Below, one piece after another: positions 1 through 12,570 of a stretch of DNA of 64,000 nt. The stretch is from Phellopilus nigrolimitatus (taxonomy: Eukaryota > Basidiomycota > Agaricomycetes > Hymenochaetales > Hymenochaetaceae): assembly GCA_021029095.1 (NCBI GenBank), contig JAJOHG010000056.1, forward strand, positions 1 through 64,000. Direction: 5' to 3'. A program made the translations under genes and the position numbers. Each line of letters starts with the position of its first letter. Positions within the stretch are counted from its first letter, which is position 1. The notes beneath the pieces are model-generated. The model saw nothing but the letters and a program-made list of their open reading frames with translations, did no database searches and had not been told where the DNA came from.

Positions 1-51
1 CAAATCAGAAAACAAACAGTAGCAAGAAGAATAAGCTAAACCGTGTTATAA

Positions 52-726
52 TCACGCAAGCGTGGCGAGGAACAATAGGATGATGATCGCCATAAATCCA
101 TATATACTCGTGAATATGTTGTTCAGCGTGTAGTCCGCATGCTCTGTGATCGGGCCCACGCAGAAGTTGCCAGTCGCGTTGTTGGTCTGCTGGATGAACG
201 TCTCGTTCGCGCAGAACTGTCCGCCGACGACTGCGAGGTCGGTCGAATTGAAATACCCGCAGCACTTCAGTGTGTCCTGGACCGCAATCTGCGTGGTCTG
301 GTCCAAAGCGGCGAAGACACCATGAAACTCGATACGCTCTTGCAGGGTGTAAAACCAAACGAAGCTCCCAATGACGACGACACCGATCGTGTCGAGAATG
401 AGCATCCAGTTAAGGAACATGAGGCCCTTCGTGACGTGGTTTGGCTGAATGATCGCACCGATGGAAAGAGCCCAGGTGACGAGGAGGACGATACCGAGCA
501 CGAGGCCGGCTGCGAAGAGTCAGACAAAATTGCCTTCGCAACGAAAAGAAGTTGCGAACGTACTAGTAAGGTCGGAAGGCGAGACGACCATATCACGCAG
601 GAGGTTAGGCGCCCTCCACACGATCGAAATTACAAGCGTGAAGATACCGGCCGCGAGCAGGCATACGTCCACGAACGCCAGCAACCCATAAGCTTCTTTG
701 ACGGCATTTTGGCGATCAGTTCTCAA
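52..726 (-). CDS. Tetraspanin-like membrane protein
   Basis: Exons 564-726 and 52-509, joined by a 54-nt intron (GTACGT donor, CGCAG acceptor). The product has four hydrophobic segments with tetraspanin spacing: one near residues 13-37, two closely spaced ones in the first half of exon 2, then a large extracellular loop and a terminal segment. The loop carries the family hallmark CCG followed by further cysteines (FCAN, FCVG), and several NxT/NxS sites. Tetraspanins organise membrane microdomains at the plasma membrane; in fungi they act in cell polarity and infection-structure formation, but the subgroup here is not determined. The reading frame stops directly after the fourth segment, so there is no cytosolic tail. 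A tail could be spliced on from beyond the left edge, so the 3' end may be incomplete. Family call is solid, 3' end uncertain. Confidence 0.78.
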
Positions 727-3084
727 TCTAAATTGCAGTCGTTACGCGTCAGGCTCGCCGCGTCCCTTCGCTTGACCTGAGCTACGCACCTTGTGCAGTC
801 AATAGACAGTAACGCGTGGTTCCTCTCAAAGAACTTTGTCCAGCAAGGGCAGGCGAGAAAGGTGCGGCACGACGCAGCGATAAGGCCGGTAACGAGAGAT
901 CTTTGTCGGGTAGACGATTTATGTGCGGTACAGCAAGTGGACAAGAAAGCGACAGAGTACGACGATCAACGTCAAAAGCCTGCGTCCGAAAACGAAAAGA
1001 AAGAGAACGAAGAGAAACGAAAGGTCAGACCTGCTGGAGGAACGAAAGAGGTGGGAGGAAAGAAAGGACCCGCCTGCAAGACGGGGGCGACTGCACCAGG
1101 CCCAGGGAACGGTAACTATGTGTTGGTGTCACCACGGTCACAGAGCGGCTGATGAGTTGACAGCCGCAATGACTGTGGGACTCGATGCGAGCACGTCGGC
1201 TGCTCAGCAGCGGCGAACGGTGAAGGGGAAGACACAATGTTCAAGGAGACACGAAATAAAGATTGCATTATGAAGTACAGACTAAGAGAGGCCAGTTCGT
1301 GCCCATATGCCGACCACATCCACCACACTGTGTTGCTAAGACTCATTGTTGTCTCTTCCCATTTCGGGAAGGTCAAGACCCTTTACCGAAGTCGGCACGC
1401 CTCGGCAGCCGTCGGCCTCCTGCAGCGACTGCGGCCTTTCTGCATCACTTCGGAGCCGCTTGAGTGTCTCTTGTTTCCGCGGCAACTCAAGTATTGTACC
1501 TTTTCCTTTGAAAAAAATCATCGCCCGCAGCTCAATAAATTGGATCGTTCCATAAAATTGGTCCCCGAGCATCACAGCAAGGGCCGTGCAGTGGCCGAGT
1601 ACTAATTTACATGGATAGATGTAAGCGGAACAAGATGTATGGTGCTAAATTAATCGCTTTGAATTGGGAAAACGCGGAGTCGGCAGATTCGGTGTAGTAT
1701 AGTATTGGATTTTGGAAACCTCGGGTACGATGACGGAGCAATGTGAATCCAAGTATATCGTGAGACCCGTAGTAAACGCACGAAAAGACGGCTGTACATG
1801 TATGCGCGTCCGTACAGTAAATTTACGCTACGAAGACGTTTCAAACTCCGAACAATGACACATCAAGCTCACGTAAGCCAAAAATTCTCAACATTTAGTC
1901 CGTCTATCTCTCACATGTGAAACGTGGGAGGAGCCCGTACATCTATAGAGATCGGGAAATATTGGTTTACTTGTCATGGGCTACCTACTTGCAAAATACT
2001 CAAACGCATTAGTGTAGCGTTTCAGGCAGAAATGCAATCGGTGATGGAAAAAAAGTATGGAAGTGCTCTGTGTTTGCAGCATCATGATAAAACTTACTCC
2101 AGACCAGCCTGGCGCCATTCCTGAACGGTTCCGAGAGTCGGGGAATCGAGTGTCTTAGCGACGCAAGCTCAAAACACGAGATGCAGACATCAGCAACAAG
2201 ATCACCGCAATAAATGATTGACATATATGTATGTACAGCCACGTCAGGATCGAGATGCAAACGTCGATACGTGTATTGCAGTAATCACAAAAACTTACGC
2301 AAGCGAATGTTTGCTTCGACTTTGTGTGCAGTGCCCGACTGGCCTAAGCGATAGTGGAGCAAATGTTCGGTCTGAAATAGACTGTAAAACGGTTCAGTCC
2401 TGCTAAATTCGTGAAACGATGGATAGAATTTAGACTCATTTCCAATCCACCTCGTCCGACGGGGTTTTTTCAAATTCGCTTGAGCAGTCCCTGACAAAAT
2501 TTTATACCATTTTTGTGCATATATTCAGACCCTCCTAAATCTCTTTTCCAGCTTAGCTCTTGATATATCCACTTCATATTCTACGTGGGCATAATTATCG
2601 AGTAAAAGGCAAGCCTGAAAGTTTTGGAGGACAGAGAATTGAAAAGAATACTGTCTTACATGAAAAATGAGGGTGGCAGAAACTTTTGTCAGGGTTGGGT
2701 GGCGCACCGATCCTTTTTCCATTCTCTCCTCTTCGCAGGGTTTAAAAGAAATAATAGTTGAGCTGAAAGCGCCGTATTACGAAAGACTTCAAGTAGCAAC
2801 TTACGTTACGACTTGCAGCAGAGAATGTTGAGAGACAAGCTAAGCAAATCGGCGAGACCAGCGTGTGGCTAGCAAAGCGTGAGAATCGTGACTAACAGAC
2901 GCCACGTGGTTTGGCAAACTGGGTTGACGCGTTCATCACGTGCCTTGGGCCTTAGTTACTTCGCATACATGCAAGTTCTCTGTGAATTATGTCTTGTTCG
3001 CAATGTGGTGCGCATTGATCGTGGATTATATACTACATGTGTTTATCTTAAAAAAGGTCTGTCCTTTCCCCCCAATTACAGAGA
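727..3084. other. Intergenic region, no supported gene
   Basis: This stretch of about 2.4 kb lies between the tetraspanin start and the 3' end of the DUF3429 gene. Open frames on both strands are short, lack recognisable domains and overlap each other. Much of 1600-2900 is AT-rich. It presumably contains the tetraspanin promoter. No gene, tRNA or clear repeat was recognised. Confidence 0.5.
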
Positions 3085-4655
3085 TCACTCCTTCTTGTCT
3101 TCAGACTGGCCTTTGTCTTCACCCTTGCTCTCGTTCTCGTTCTTCTTTCCCCCCTCTTTCTCCTCATTCCCTTCATTCTCCTCCTTAGCCTCGCTCTCCT
3201 CAGGCTTTTTCTTGAGTGAGACGTAGCTGTCCGCCTTCTCGTCGTTCTGGAGCGCCTCCAAGTTTCCGCCAGTCTTGCCGACGCCCTCGGTGACGTGCTT
3301 CTTGCGCTCTGAGCGGATCACGTTAAGGTTGTGTGTATCGATCCCGTGCCCAGCGACGGGCCCGAAGTACGAAGTCCCGGCGAGGGAGCCGATAATGCTA
3401 TTTTCGCCTTAAGCAGTGAATTTACCTCTGTAGGCCAGAGTGAAGCTTACCATGCGCCGACGAGTGCGGTGAGGTAAAAGCGGTATTGAGAGTACCACTT
3501 CGGTGCTAAACAAGGCAAGATAACTTTGTTAACTCTTCTGCTTTTCAAGTTCAAGGGCTTGGCAAGACTTACTCCAACCAGCGTTAGTCGTTTTCATGTC
3601 AGCCCACCATAGACCAATGAAGCCGACAAATTGCGATATAAGCGCGTAGGTGGGGTCAAGAGCGAGGGTAGACCATCCGTATACGACTGGAGCGGCACCG
3701 AGAGAGAGGCGCGCGTACCCTTTCTCGCCATCAAGACCCGCAAACTCCATTCCCCAATGCAAAGCGCCTAACGAAAGAAGTCAAAAATAAAGAGCCGATC
3801 GGGTTGAGATGAGATGAAACGACGATCAGGGCGAAATAGTACGCATTGCGAAGTTGGATAGCAAGGAAGAACGTAAGGATCAACGACTCCCAAAAAAGAA
3901 ATACCCAACATACCCAGGAAGGAAAGCATGACTGCACCGTACGTAACTTGGATGTTCAGGGCTTGGTCGAGCACAGTGAGAGCGACGCCTGGATCTATCC
4001 CTACCGAGTAACCTATCATTTCGCGGGAGAAGATCAATCTCACTGATACATCTATGGGGTACGTTGATATTCACCTGCTGCGGCGAGTCCAGCCTGGCGA
4101 GCGAGGTATACAACCGTCGCTGACGTTCCAAGGTATGGCAAACCGCCTAGTATCATATGAGGCTTCGCACTACCCTTCTTAGACTCCTTCGCTTACCAGC
4201 TAAGCCGAAGACGAGTATTTCCTTTGGTACAGCGTTTGCCACCGCGGCTGTGATTCCAGACTGTACCAACCATCAAGGACCTGTACACAAAGGAAGTCAA
4301 GCGATCACGGACTCACGAAATTATCTTCGTTCGGCTTCACGCTATCGACAGCGAAGTTCGCACCCGCGATGGTCTTAGCCACGCTGGTTGCGGTGTTCCC
4401 GACCTCCTCCTTGATGTTTGTTGCCGCTTGCTTCGGCGTCTGCGAGCCAGGCCGATTCGTCACTTCTGAAGCCACGCCGCGCGCACCCAGGAGAAGGGGT
4501 GGGCCGGTGTACGCAGGCCGACAACATGGCGGGAGATGAGAAAGTGGCTTCAGCTTGGAGGCGATTGTCAGCGTATGTAGCCTCGACGACGCGTGCTGCG
4601 GCGAGCGGAGAAAGGCGGGGGCGCGTCGGATGTTCTGAAGCGAACGCGGTAGCAT
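3085..4655 (-). CDS. DUF3429 / TMEM69-like mitochondrial membrane protein
   Basis: Seven exons: 4317-4655, 4197-4260, 4075-4146, 3914-4012, 3573-3767, 3451-3505, 3085-3397 (378 aa). The N-terminus is rich in Arg, Ser and Ala with almost no acid, as in a mitochondrial presequence. The family core begins at PKEILVFGLAG and GGLPYLGTSA, continues through LSFLGALHWGMEF and ends in several hydrophobic helices (QFVGFIGLWWADM, WYSQYRFYLTALVG), matching the DUF3429 (TMEM69) pattern of short transmembrane helices. The last about 80 residues are a highly charged Lys/Glu tail. The molecular function of the family is not established. The third intron could end at one of two in-frame acceptors (4013 or about 15 nt further on). 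The 146-nt fourth intron is unusually long for this window. Confidence 0.85.
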
Positions 4656-5112
4656 TTTCAGCGATGTTCAAGTCGCGGTGTATTGTAGCTGAGCTGCTCG
4701 ACGAGCCATTTCTTTTGCCTTAAAATGGACTTTTGGTGGCGTTGGTGGCGTTGGAGAGTGGTCGACGTCATTCTGACGCAGCGGCGATCAGTTTTTCTAA
4801 TTCGGCAATTGATCGGCGCTGCTTCAGAATTTGCAAGGAGTCAGAAGTCCAAGTCCACGAAACAAATTGGCAATAAGTTATAAAGCTCTGCTTTAGAGAT
4901 TCAGACAGATAAAATAATAATCATTACTATAAGGAAGAATAGTATAAAAATAGTCCATCCAAAGATACAGTGCCAGTAGTCATACATGCTGAGAAAATAC
5001 AGTCAGTTACCAGCTCAGTCCTTAAATATCGCTCGTGCTCCATCACCGCCCAATACACAGCCTCTGCCAATATCCCGCACTAGATCCAAATAGCGAAAAA
5101 CGTCTCCAACGC
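4656..5112. other. Intergenic region between DUF3429 gene and terpene synthase
   Basis: About 460 bases holding the upstream region of the DUF3429 gene and the 3' flank of the terpene synthase, which is also on the minus strand. It is AT-rich from 4860 to 5000. No ORF with a recognisable product was seen. Confidence 0.5.
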
Positions 5113-6447
5113 TCACGCGTCCTGGGCCTTGACAATCGCCCCTGCCGCTGCGCTCTCCCTCTTCGGGAGGAGCTTCACGTACCGGTGCTTCTTCACCTCC
5201 CCGCCCTCAGTGCCGAAGTAGCGATGGCTCATGAAGCTCCAGTGTAACGATCCGACGATCCAGTCCTGCAGTCCCTGAATATACCCGGCAACGTCCCGAT
5301 CGATTTGCGTGCACCCAAACGACGGCACTCTCTTCTTGTTCTCGATGAAGTTCTCGATCGTCAGCCGGCACATCTCGCCCACGTAGTCCATCGCTGCCTG
5401 AAGCTCCATTCCATAGTTCGCCTCCAGGATAATGACCATGTTGTGCGTGTCCCCGCGTGCCTGCTCGACATTGTACGAGAAGATATCCTATTTAAGCACA
5501 AATCATTAGCAGTCTTTCCTTTTTTTCCTAAGAAGAATGAAAATAAGGAGCGCACATTTGACCATGTAACGAGATCGTTGCAGCTCTGAACCAGCGCTTT
5601 GATGATCTATAAGCAAAAGAACATCAGGATCAATGATTGATGCAGAACGCTTGAAATGCAAAACTTACCGGGTGCTCGACGACGACGTCAGGCAAGTCGA
5701 TGCCCAGGGCGTACTCAATCAAATCGATGACTGGTTTGCATCCGCTCTCGTCGCGGCGAACATCGATATATGACTCCAAGTCCGGGATCTCGTCGACTTC
5801 ACGGTGCGTCGCTTGGACATGCACGGCCTCGAAGAACAGTTGAAGATTCTCCTTGAAACGCGCTTGCATGCCGGGGCCCGCTTCCTCGATGCAGCGAAGC
5901 CAGTAGCTATCGGTGTAATGTGAGCTTCCTTGCATATTGATTCTTGAGAATAGGAAATAAATCACACGTACTCTCTCGCGAGCTTCCCTGCGCTGATCTC
6001 CTCGGCAGGCTGGCCCTTCGCGGGTCGGTATTCGTGCGGGAACCACAGTGCGTTCATGACAACGTCCGAAAGAACGTCTGTTTCGCGGGTCATCATCCCG
6101 TCGGATACGTTGTCGAGGTGGAACAGGTAATTCATGAAGTCGCTGATTACGCGCAGGCGGTTCGCGTCGCACGAGGTATAGCAGAACGCGGTAAGCTCTC
6201 CAGCGCGCAGGCCGTACAACGCCGCACGCTTCTTCGGCGTGAGCTCCGGGCAGCCGTTGTCGAGCCACTTGTCAGAAGCCGCCGCGACTGCGTCCCCGTG
6301 AGGGTTGTAGGAGAGTGGAAAGTGGCAGTGGCCCACGAGGTCGGGAAGTATGTAGCCCTGAGGGACGGATTTAACTGGGGCCGGACATTCGGACACATTG
6401 GGAATAGACAACGGAAGAACAGGAGGAGAGTCGGGAATCTTGACCAT
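5113..6447 (-). CDS. Basidiomycete sesquiterpene synthase (terpene cyclase)
   Basis: Exons 5972-6447, 5669-5924, 5556-5606 and 5113-5487 give 385 aa, a normal length for a class I fungal sesquiterpene synthase. The aspartate-rich Mg-binding motif is present as DNVSD (residues 112-116) within NYLFHLDNVSDGM. The NSE/DTE triad is intact as NDIFSYNVE (261-269), split by the third intron directly after its Asn. A C-terminal RY pair occurs in SHRYFG. These residues ionise farnesyl diphosphate and cyclise the cation in the cytosol; the product cannot be predicted. The start at 6447 follows a TATA box at 6577-6582. An in-frame extension further upstream would place coding sequence across that TATA box and is unlikely. 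No P450, transporter or other tailoring gene is adjacent: one neighbour is a mitochondrial protein gene and the other side is a gene-poor island. Confidence 0.93.
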
Positions 6448-6576
6448 AGCGATGGATAATGAGCAAGTTGAGATTGAGTAGGTATGATACCGCGTAGGGT
6501 GAAGTAGAGGTGTAAAGCAAGCGAAGGCAAGCGGGCTTCGATGAGATGAGACCAAAAGGGATGAAGACAAGCTCTC

Positions 6577-6582
6577 TTTATA
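6577..6582 (-). promoter_or_regulatory. TATA box of the terpene synthase gene
   Basis: TATAAA on the minus strand within TATAAAGAGAGC, 130 bases upstream of the ATG at 6447. Its position supports that ATG over in-frame codons further upstream. Confidence 0.55.
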
Positions 6583-9500
6583 CCCAAAATCCAAGGCGGC
6601 GTTCAGGAGAGCATAGTTGAGCCGGGTACATATTAGTCAACGGTCTTCAAGTTATCGGTGTCCGTTTCGAATTCATCTACCATCGGTCCAAGGAAGGGTC
6701 GCCAATCCGTCGATGCCCTTGTATGGCATGAACGTAACTCTCGATCCAAATGACTTGAGCCCTGAAACAAATCTTGCCCGACGAATTTCATGGACGCCAT
6801 ATGTTTATTGACCAGAGCTGTGGAACGCTTTATCTTTACACGTTTCCCCCTAGCGTTAGCTTATGGGCGCCAGAACGGCAGATCCAACTCAACTCAAAAC
6901 CTAAATGCAGGAACAGGATGAGTACCCACGGGGACTGCACAACCGGCACTAGTATCGTCACATAAATAAAAGCGATACGTTACGGTCCCGCATATCAATT
7001 CAAGAGTCAAGATTGTGGGTGTCACGTTCGTCAGATCTGAGGGGTCGTCACCGGAACGACAGGAATAGAGACCAAAGCGGTTCACGCATACATACGTGGC
7101 TGACGGCGAGGATGGTGGCCCATAATTGAATCGCGCGTGGATATACAGCCAAGGATGAGCGATATCTATGCGTGAAACATTGCCAAATGTGGAGACGACT
7201 CGATGGGCGGAGCATGATATTGCGCAACGGCGCGTGGACTGTTCGGATGGCGCTGCTTGTAGCGTACTTTGCGGACCTGAATGACTCGCCATACATGGCA
7301 GGGTGTCTGCCCGAAGCAGCCCTGGCGCCCAGAGACAATCCTGAGGAGAGGCTAGCGCAGTTCGCTGTTGGTGGCGAGCGAATACGTTCAGTTGAGACAG
7401 ATTTGATCAGCCACGCGAGATTCGGACAGGATGCCATCATCATTGCATTCCTGTGCATTTAGACTGCCGGAAAGCCTGCGTATCTCTAATATTAAGTAAG
7501 GGTAAAAGGCTATATGATCAGTGTGAACTTGAATTGTCAAAAGAACTTACGAATCAGGTGCGGCGGGCTTTGCATGTGCCTCAGTGATTAGATCCTAGTA
7601 AAACCAAGCGTGGACAACACACACCAATCGAACAGCTCGATCAACCGCACCATCGTCAACGCAAAAGATCTGTTTCGTTTGAGGTTTGTTTTCAGAGGAA
7701 TGCATAAGTATCCTGCCCGGAATCCGGCTCGCGTAGTCGAGAGGAAAACCTGTGAAGCCACGCGTACGAGCATGATCGGCTTCATCCAAAAATAGAAGTC
7801 AGCCACATGTGTCGTCGTCAACTTCCAAACTCTAAGACATAGACTTGCGCGCGCGACCGACGGTCGAACGACCTCTTTCTCCTTTATTAATTTCTATTCA
7901 TTTTCAAGACTGTATTGAGTCCGCCCTCAGAACCGAGCTCTCCCCTTAAAGTCAAGTACGAATCGGCAGGATCAATCAGCAAACGCGCCATACCATGATA
8001 GAATGCGTTAGCATATATTATCAAGTGAGACCCAGTGTCTCTACTTTCGTTCCCGTATACCCCGGTGACCTGTCAGAAACGGCGATACAGTGCTTGTACT
8101 TGAATGTCGAGAACCGGTCGGAGAGGGAACTTAACATAATGCTCGGTGAGCATTACAGCATGGGGAGGTAGATAATCAATGGCAAGCATAAGAGGCGTCT
8201 TGAGGCGCGGAATTACGAGGTACGCATGGAATGGGATTTCAAATTCTGATAAGTGACTTATATCCATAGAGTGACTCGGAGATAGGTTGACTACGATTAA
8301 TTGCACGGAAATCAGCCACGCACGCACTAAAGGGAGAAGGGATAGAAACTCTTGCGCGCAAGGAACTTTGCGAAATTATCGGGGAAGTTACGGTATCGCC
8401 ATCCTCGAGCGTAGCTTCATTCATATGAACAGCAAGTCTACCGATGTAATGCTCACATGGCAGCGATAGGATAAGAATGGTTGTGTAAAAGCTCTAGTAA
8501 GAGACATCGTACCTGTTTCAGGAGATATGCATTGTCTATACATGACTTTCCTCGAGAATTCTGAATACCCGCGAAGCGCGTGGTGCCAAATACAAGGTTT
8601 CAGTAAAGGTATCAATTAGAATGAACTGCATTCACAGAAAAGACCGAAGATTCAGCCGCAAAGGCTGTGGCTGGATCGACTACTGAGTTCCTCCGCTGTC
8701 AAAGGCTGAAGCAAGAAATGAGTACAGGTTGCAGCCGCAAAGAACTTACAGAGGGATGAAATAAATTTTGAAATCTGAAAGATGAAGGTGTAAGTACAAG
8801 ACGACCTGATGATGAGTACATACCGTACATTGAAAGCACCGATTCGCCACAAAATTCCTTGAGGGTGCACAGACTGCGCGCTATCGATGAATTATAGGAT
8901 ACGGAGATACGCGGCGGCGTGCGACGACGTGAGCGCCACATCCCAGAAGCAGGGAACGCCGATATTGCTTCCCCGTCGACGGAACGGAATGAATACAACC
9001 GGAACGCCACCATTTGAGTAACGATACCGCTGTTCGCGGAATTTGATACAAGCTGAGTTTTCAGCTCTGAACGATTTCTCATGCGTTCTCAAACAAAAAA
9101 GTAACAAAAACAAGGACAGGAAATAGGCCAGGGTAGGAACGTCACCACAGGCAATGACGAGCATAGCTTAGAGCTCCTGCTCAGGGAAAGGGCCTGCATA
9201 ATTTTTGTAGAGCGACTAGCTTCGTTGATCAATGCCCTAAAGATGGAACGATGGATAGCATAGCTTATAGGAGGGGAGATAGCATTCGAGATACGGCCGG
9301 CAGCCGCTGCACCATAAACTCGCTCGAAAAAGCGGGCCGGCGTTCGTCATTCGTGCATAGAGAACGCAGAACAACCGTACTTAACTTGAAACAAGAGTAC
9401 GTACTGTGATTTGATGTGCCTTGTGCTGCAAACAAAGTCGATGGTAAGCTGTATTACGGAAAACGGCAGCTCAAGTTCCATTTGAAGAATGAATTTAATG

Positions 9501-11599
9501 AGAAATACGAGCGATATCTGCATTCTGAAATGTAACTTTCGGTTCGAGTGCCGGACAGTGATGGCTTTAAAATAGGCTTACAATTGAATTGTCCTTCGGA
9601 CTCGTGTCAGCCAGGTCTTGATGAAAGACGGCTGTTTCGTCTTATGCGTCATAATTTTTTAAATAATTTTATAACAACCGGCATGGGTCTTAAAGAGCGA
9701 GTGAGGGAGAAAGAGAACAATTTTAACTGTTTCGTCGTTAAGTTGCATCAAAGAAAAAGAAACCACTTTCCTAGAAGACTTGCATCAAAGATTCGTCATG
9801 CAGCAAACAAGGCAGGTAGTTCGCAAGCAAACCGATTTATGGTGCACGTTCCGACCATCAAGGAATGGTCTCTTGCTTACAGAATACTGAGTCCATACCA
9901 TCTGATGGGCGTCATTTTTGCCAACATTTCCTGCTATTGGCGTGTTGGTCCTTTCACTCGCGCCAAGACGTATTCGAGCGATATAGGCGGTTGGATCCTG
10001 TATTTTACCTGTGCATCCTTCAGCTAGACCTGAGTAGTGGTATATATAACTCTAAGAGTGAAAAAGGAGATTTCGTCAAGCTGGGAAGGAGAACAAGCAG
10101 CTCATTCCAGCAATCTTGCAATAGAAGTTCGGCCTACTAAAAAACCTTTAGTCGGCGAATGATGTCTAAATAGCCGAGTCTGCGAGCCTCTAATCGGAAA
10201 CATATTCGGACGGTATGCTTAGAAACCGAAAGTTGTTTCGACCATGAAGGGCTGGTTGCATGCCATATTTTCCGTATACCGAGTGATCGCGGGAATATTT
10301 TGCGCGCGTACGTGTTAAGCTGTCAAGAAGAGGAAGGGTTTCATGACTTCCAATCGAAGTACCATAGCCACTACCTCTGATCGTCAAGATTTGCCGAACT
10401 GTCCGTGATATATGCGAGTAGCTGTGATAAGCGCCGCAGATTCTGTCTCGGTGTGTCCGGTACTCCGAGTGGACCAATAAGTCGATGGGCTACGGAACAG
10501 CAGGCAAGCGATGGACCAGAATGGTAGCGGTATCGTAAGCACGGAAAAGCGGAGTAGGGAGGAGCCCTAATTTGCAATTATTAAGAAATTCGCGTAATCG
10601 TGAAGTAAAGCGTCAGCGGAAGGGAAATGGCTTACATCCTGTTCATGACTGCGGGCGGAGCCAACAAGCCGTAGGACCAGATATACACCTCGTAGCGTCG
10701 AAGAAGGACCCTTGAAAAGCTAGTACTGTACAGCACGAACCATCTCTGGGAGAGTTGTGCGGTGCTCTTTACATAAGACGGAAAACAAATCGTGAGTGTC
10801 TGCCATAGCGTCAGGCAGTACTAGAAAGAGAGAAAAACTCAAAATGACAGGAAGATACCAGAGTTAAATTTTTATCTCTTCTGACTGCACGACCCATAAG
10901 TTCAGGGAAATATCCATGATGAAAGATCAAAAGGATTTCTTTCTTTCTTTCTTTTTCAAGAGAGAACAAGAGTATGGAAAAGTTGAATTTCTTAACGTTG
11001 TGCTCCGCAGAACCGAGCACGTGATGAACGCGTCGACAGATGTGTCACAGTCGTGATCAGCGTCCGTTACTCGACGCACTCAATCCCTCAGTCCTCATAG
11101 CTCACCCAGTGCTAGCAACCTCTTTTTTATCAATGAGAAACTCCCTTTCTCCATTTCAGCCATACAGTGGATGCATAAAGTAAAGGGAATCGAAGCTGCA
11201 CCAGATTGGATTGGATCCACACGACCCGCGCCACGACCTCAGTCTCCAGTATAACGAAATGAATAGATAAATAACTCCTCGGCTCCCATCCAAGTACTCA
11301 ACTCATACTTCACCAAATCGACGACCTCTATCACGCTGGCCGACGACAGGCCGCTATGTCTGTGCTCGCCGGTAGACGCAGGTTCATTCACCTCGTCTTT
11401 TTCGTACGCGGCTTTTCTACCCGGCTGCAGTGTACTGGTACGCGTCACGAGTAGTAACTGACTTTTGAAATGGCCATATCTAGGGAACTCACATTGCTAA
11501 AAGTTATCCTTTGTTATGGAACTGCAGCTGGCGAATTTGTCAGCCAATGCCAGCAATGTTTCTTCGACCTCTGGTGTCCCCGTCTCCCCATCAATGTGA
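6583..11599. other. Gene-poor region
   Basis: About 5 kb without a supportable gene. Open frames up to 159 codons exist (for example 9548-10027 on the plus strand and 7048-7458 on the minus strand), but they lack domains, overlap antisense frames, and sit in AT-rich sequence without convincing splice structure. A CTTT-type microsatellite lies near 10938-10958. A small minus-strand frame at 11239-11448 ends in YSFRYTGD and could be a gene remnant. The whole stretch looks like decayed repeat or gene sequence flanking the terpene synthase. Confidence 0.45.
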
Positions 11600-12327
11600 A
11601 CTATTCAGTTTCGCCATTCCGTATGTGCATAAACTTCTCACACCCATGCAAGCTTATTTATACTACTACTTGGCTCGCTTTCCCTTATTCAGCGATTCCG
11701 TCTTGGGGCGCATGCTATACTACTGGCGACAGCCACTTACACCGTTTCCGAGACGGTGACAGCTACTCGCAAGATCTTAGATCGGCAAATACGGTGGCGG
11801 CTACTCGCGACATATACAGTGGCTTTGGTAGCCCTTGGATCAAGGCGACCACTCAGTTTGTTCGCCGCTGCTGCTGGAATCATGCCACCCGGACGCGGCA
11901 CGGCCCACTCGCTTTTCAACCGGGACCTGGGGAAATCGAAAGGTGGTTGCGGTATGGTGTCAATACCGACTGAGCTGGGTGAGCGCCTTTCTCTATTTCT
12001 TTTATCGATACATTCCCCTGGCTACTAATCATATTGTCATATATTTTCTTGGGATTGCCTTCTCTAAATATGCTTTGCCGGTACTCATACTCATTTACAT
12101 ATTTCTGGCGACCATTGATAACATCGATATGTCAACTCTCATGCGCTGTTTTTTGCGACTGCCTTCTTCTAGCTGTTGCTCTGGAGAACACTGACAGAAT
12201 CAAAGTATCGACACTCATGAGATCTCTCTTACAATTCTGTGCTGCTGATTCCAACTTCAGCGACTCGAATGGCGCTGTTCTTAGGTACTATTATTACTCA
12301 AGTCTGCAGCTTGCGATGAGGTTGCCA

Positions 12328-12438
12328 ATTACGCAACATAGCTACAATACAAACATTGACCTCCTGCGGTACTATTAGGTGCGATGATACGTGGTACCGC
12401 GTGAGGCCCATGATTGTAATGTAGCTATGTTGTGTCAA
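12328..12438 (+). repeat. Long stem-loop of element copy A
   Basis: Inverted repeat with arms 12328-12377 and 12388-12438 around a 10-base loop. Both arms share the core ACATAGCTACA and a GGCCTC/GACCTC block, with several mismatches and one indel. It corresponds in position and sequence to the better preserved stem-loop at 30571-30686. Confidence 0.7.
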
Positions 12439-12468
12439 TCTCACCTTATTACTGACGTTCCGAACGAT

Positions 12469-12512
12469 GCTGCTAAGGAGACTCGACTAGTTTTTCGGTT
12501 TTCCTCAGCTGC
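12469..12512 (+). repeat. Short stem-loop of element copy A
   Basis: Imperfect inverted repeat beginning GCTGCTAAGGAG and ending TTCCTCAGCTGC. It is homologous to the stem-loop at 30504-30542 in copy B and lies at the same distance beyond the long stem-loop. Confidence 0.6.
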
Positions 12513-12570
12513 ATTGCCCTTTTTTTCCAAATTTCTGAAAGAATGGGTGGCAGTTAGTCCTCCCGGTATG

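Larger units (their letters stand above)
11600..12570 (+). repeat. Interspersed structured element, copy A
   Basis: This segment shares an ordered set of blocks with the minus strand of about 31530-30450 (copy B). In order they are: a TATA-like GTGCATAAAC (11625-11634); TACTGGCGACAGC near 11719; CCTTGGATCAAGGCGACC (11834-11851); GGCACGGCCCACTCGC near 11897; a GGGTGAG junction near 11975; one or two degenerate ATCGATATGTC units (about 12122-12230); TTACTCAAGTCTG near 12295; a long stem-loop (12328-12438); a short stem-loop (12469-12512); and ATTTCTGAAA followed by GGGTGGCAGT. The blocks are diverged and interrupted by indels, so this is an old dispersed family. No transposase or reverse transcriptase frame is present, so if mobile it is non-autonomous. 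The outer boundaries are approximate. Confidence 0.7.

Noticed and set aside
139..780. 213-codon plus-strand frame
   Set aside because: Antisense shadow of the tetraspanin exons, with no domain of its own.
5944..6459. 171-codon plus-strand frame over the terpene synthase
   Set aside because: Antisense to exon 1 of the synthase, whose motifs are unambiguous on the minus strand.
9548..10027. 159-codon frame in the gene-poor region
   Set aside because: AT-rich, with no recognisable domain, no splice partners and no promoter context; likely chance.
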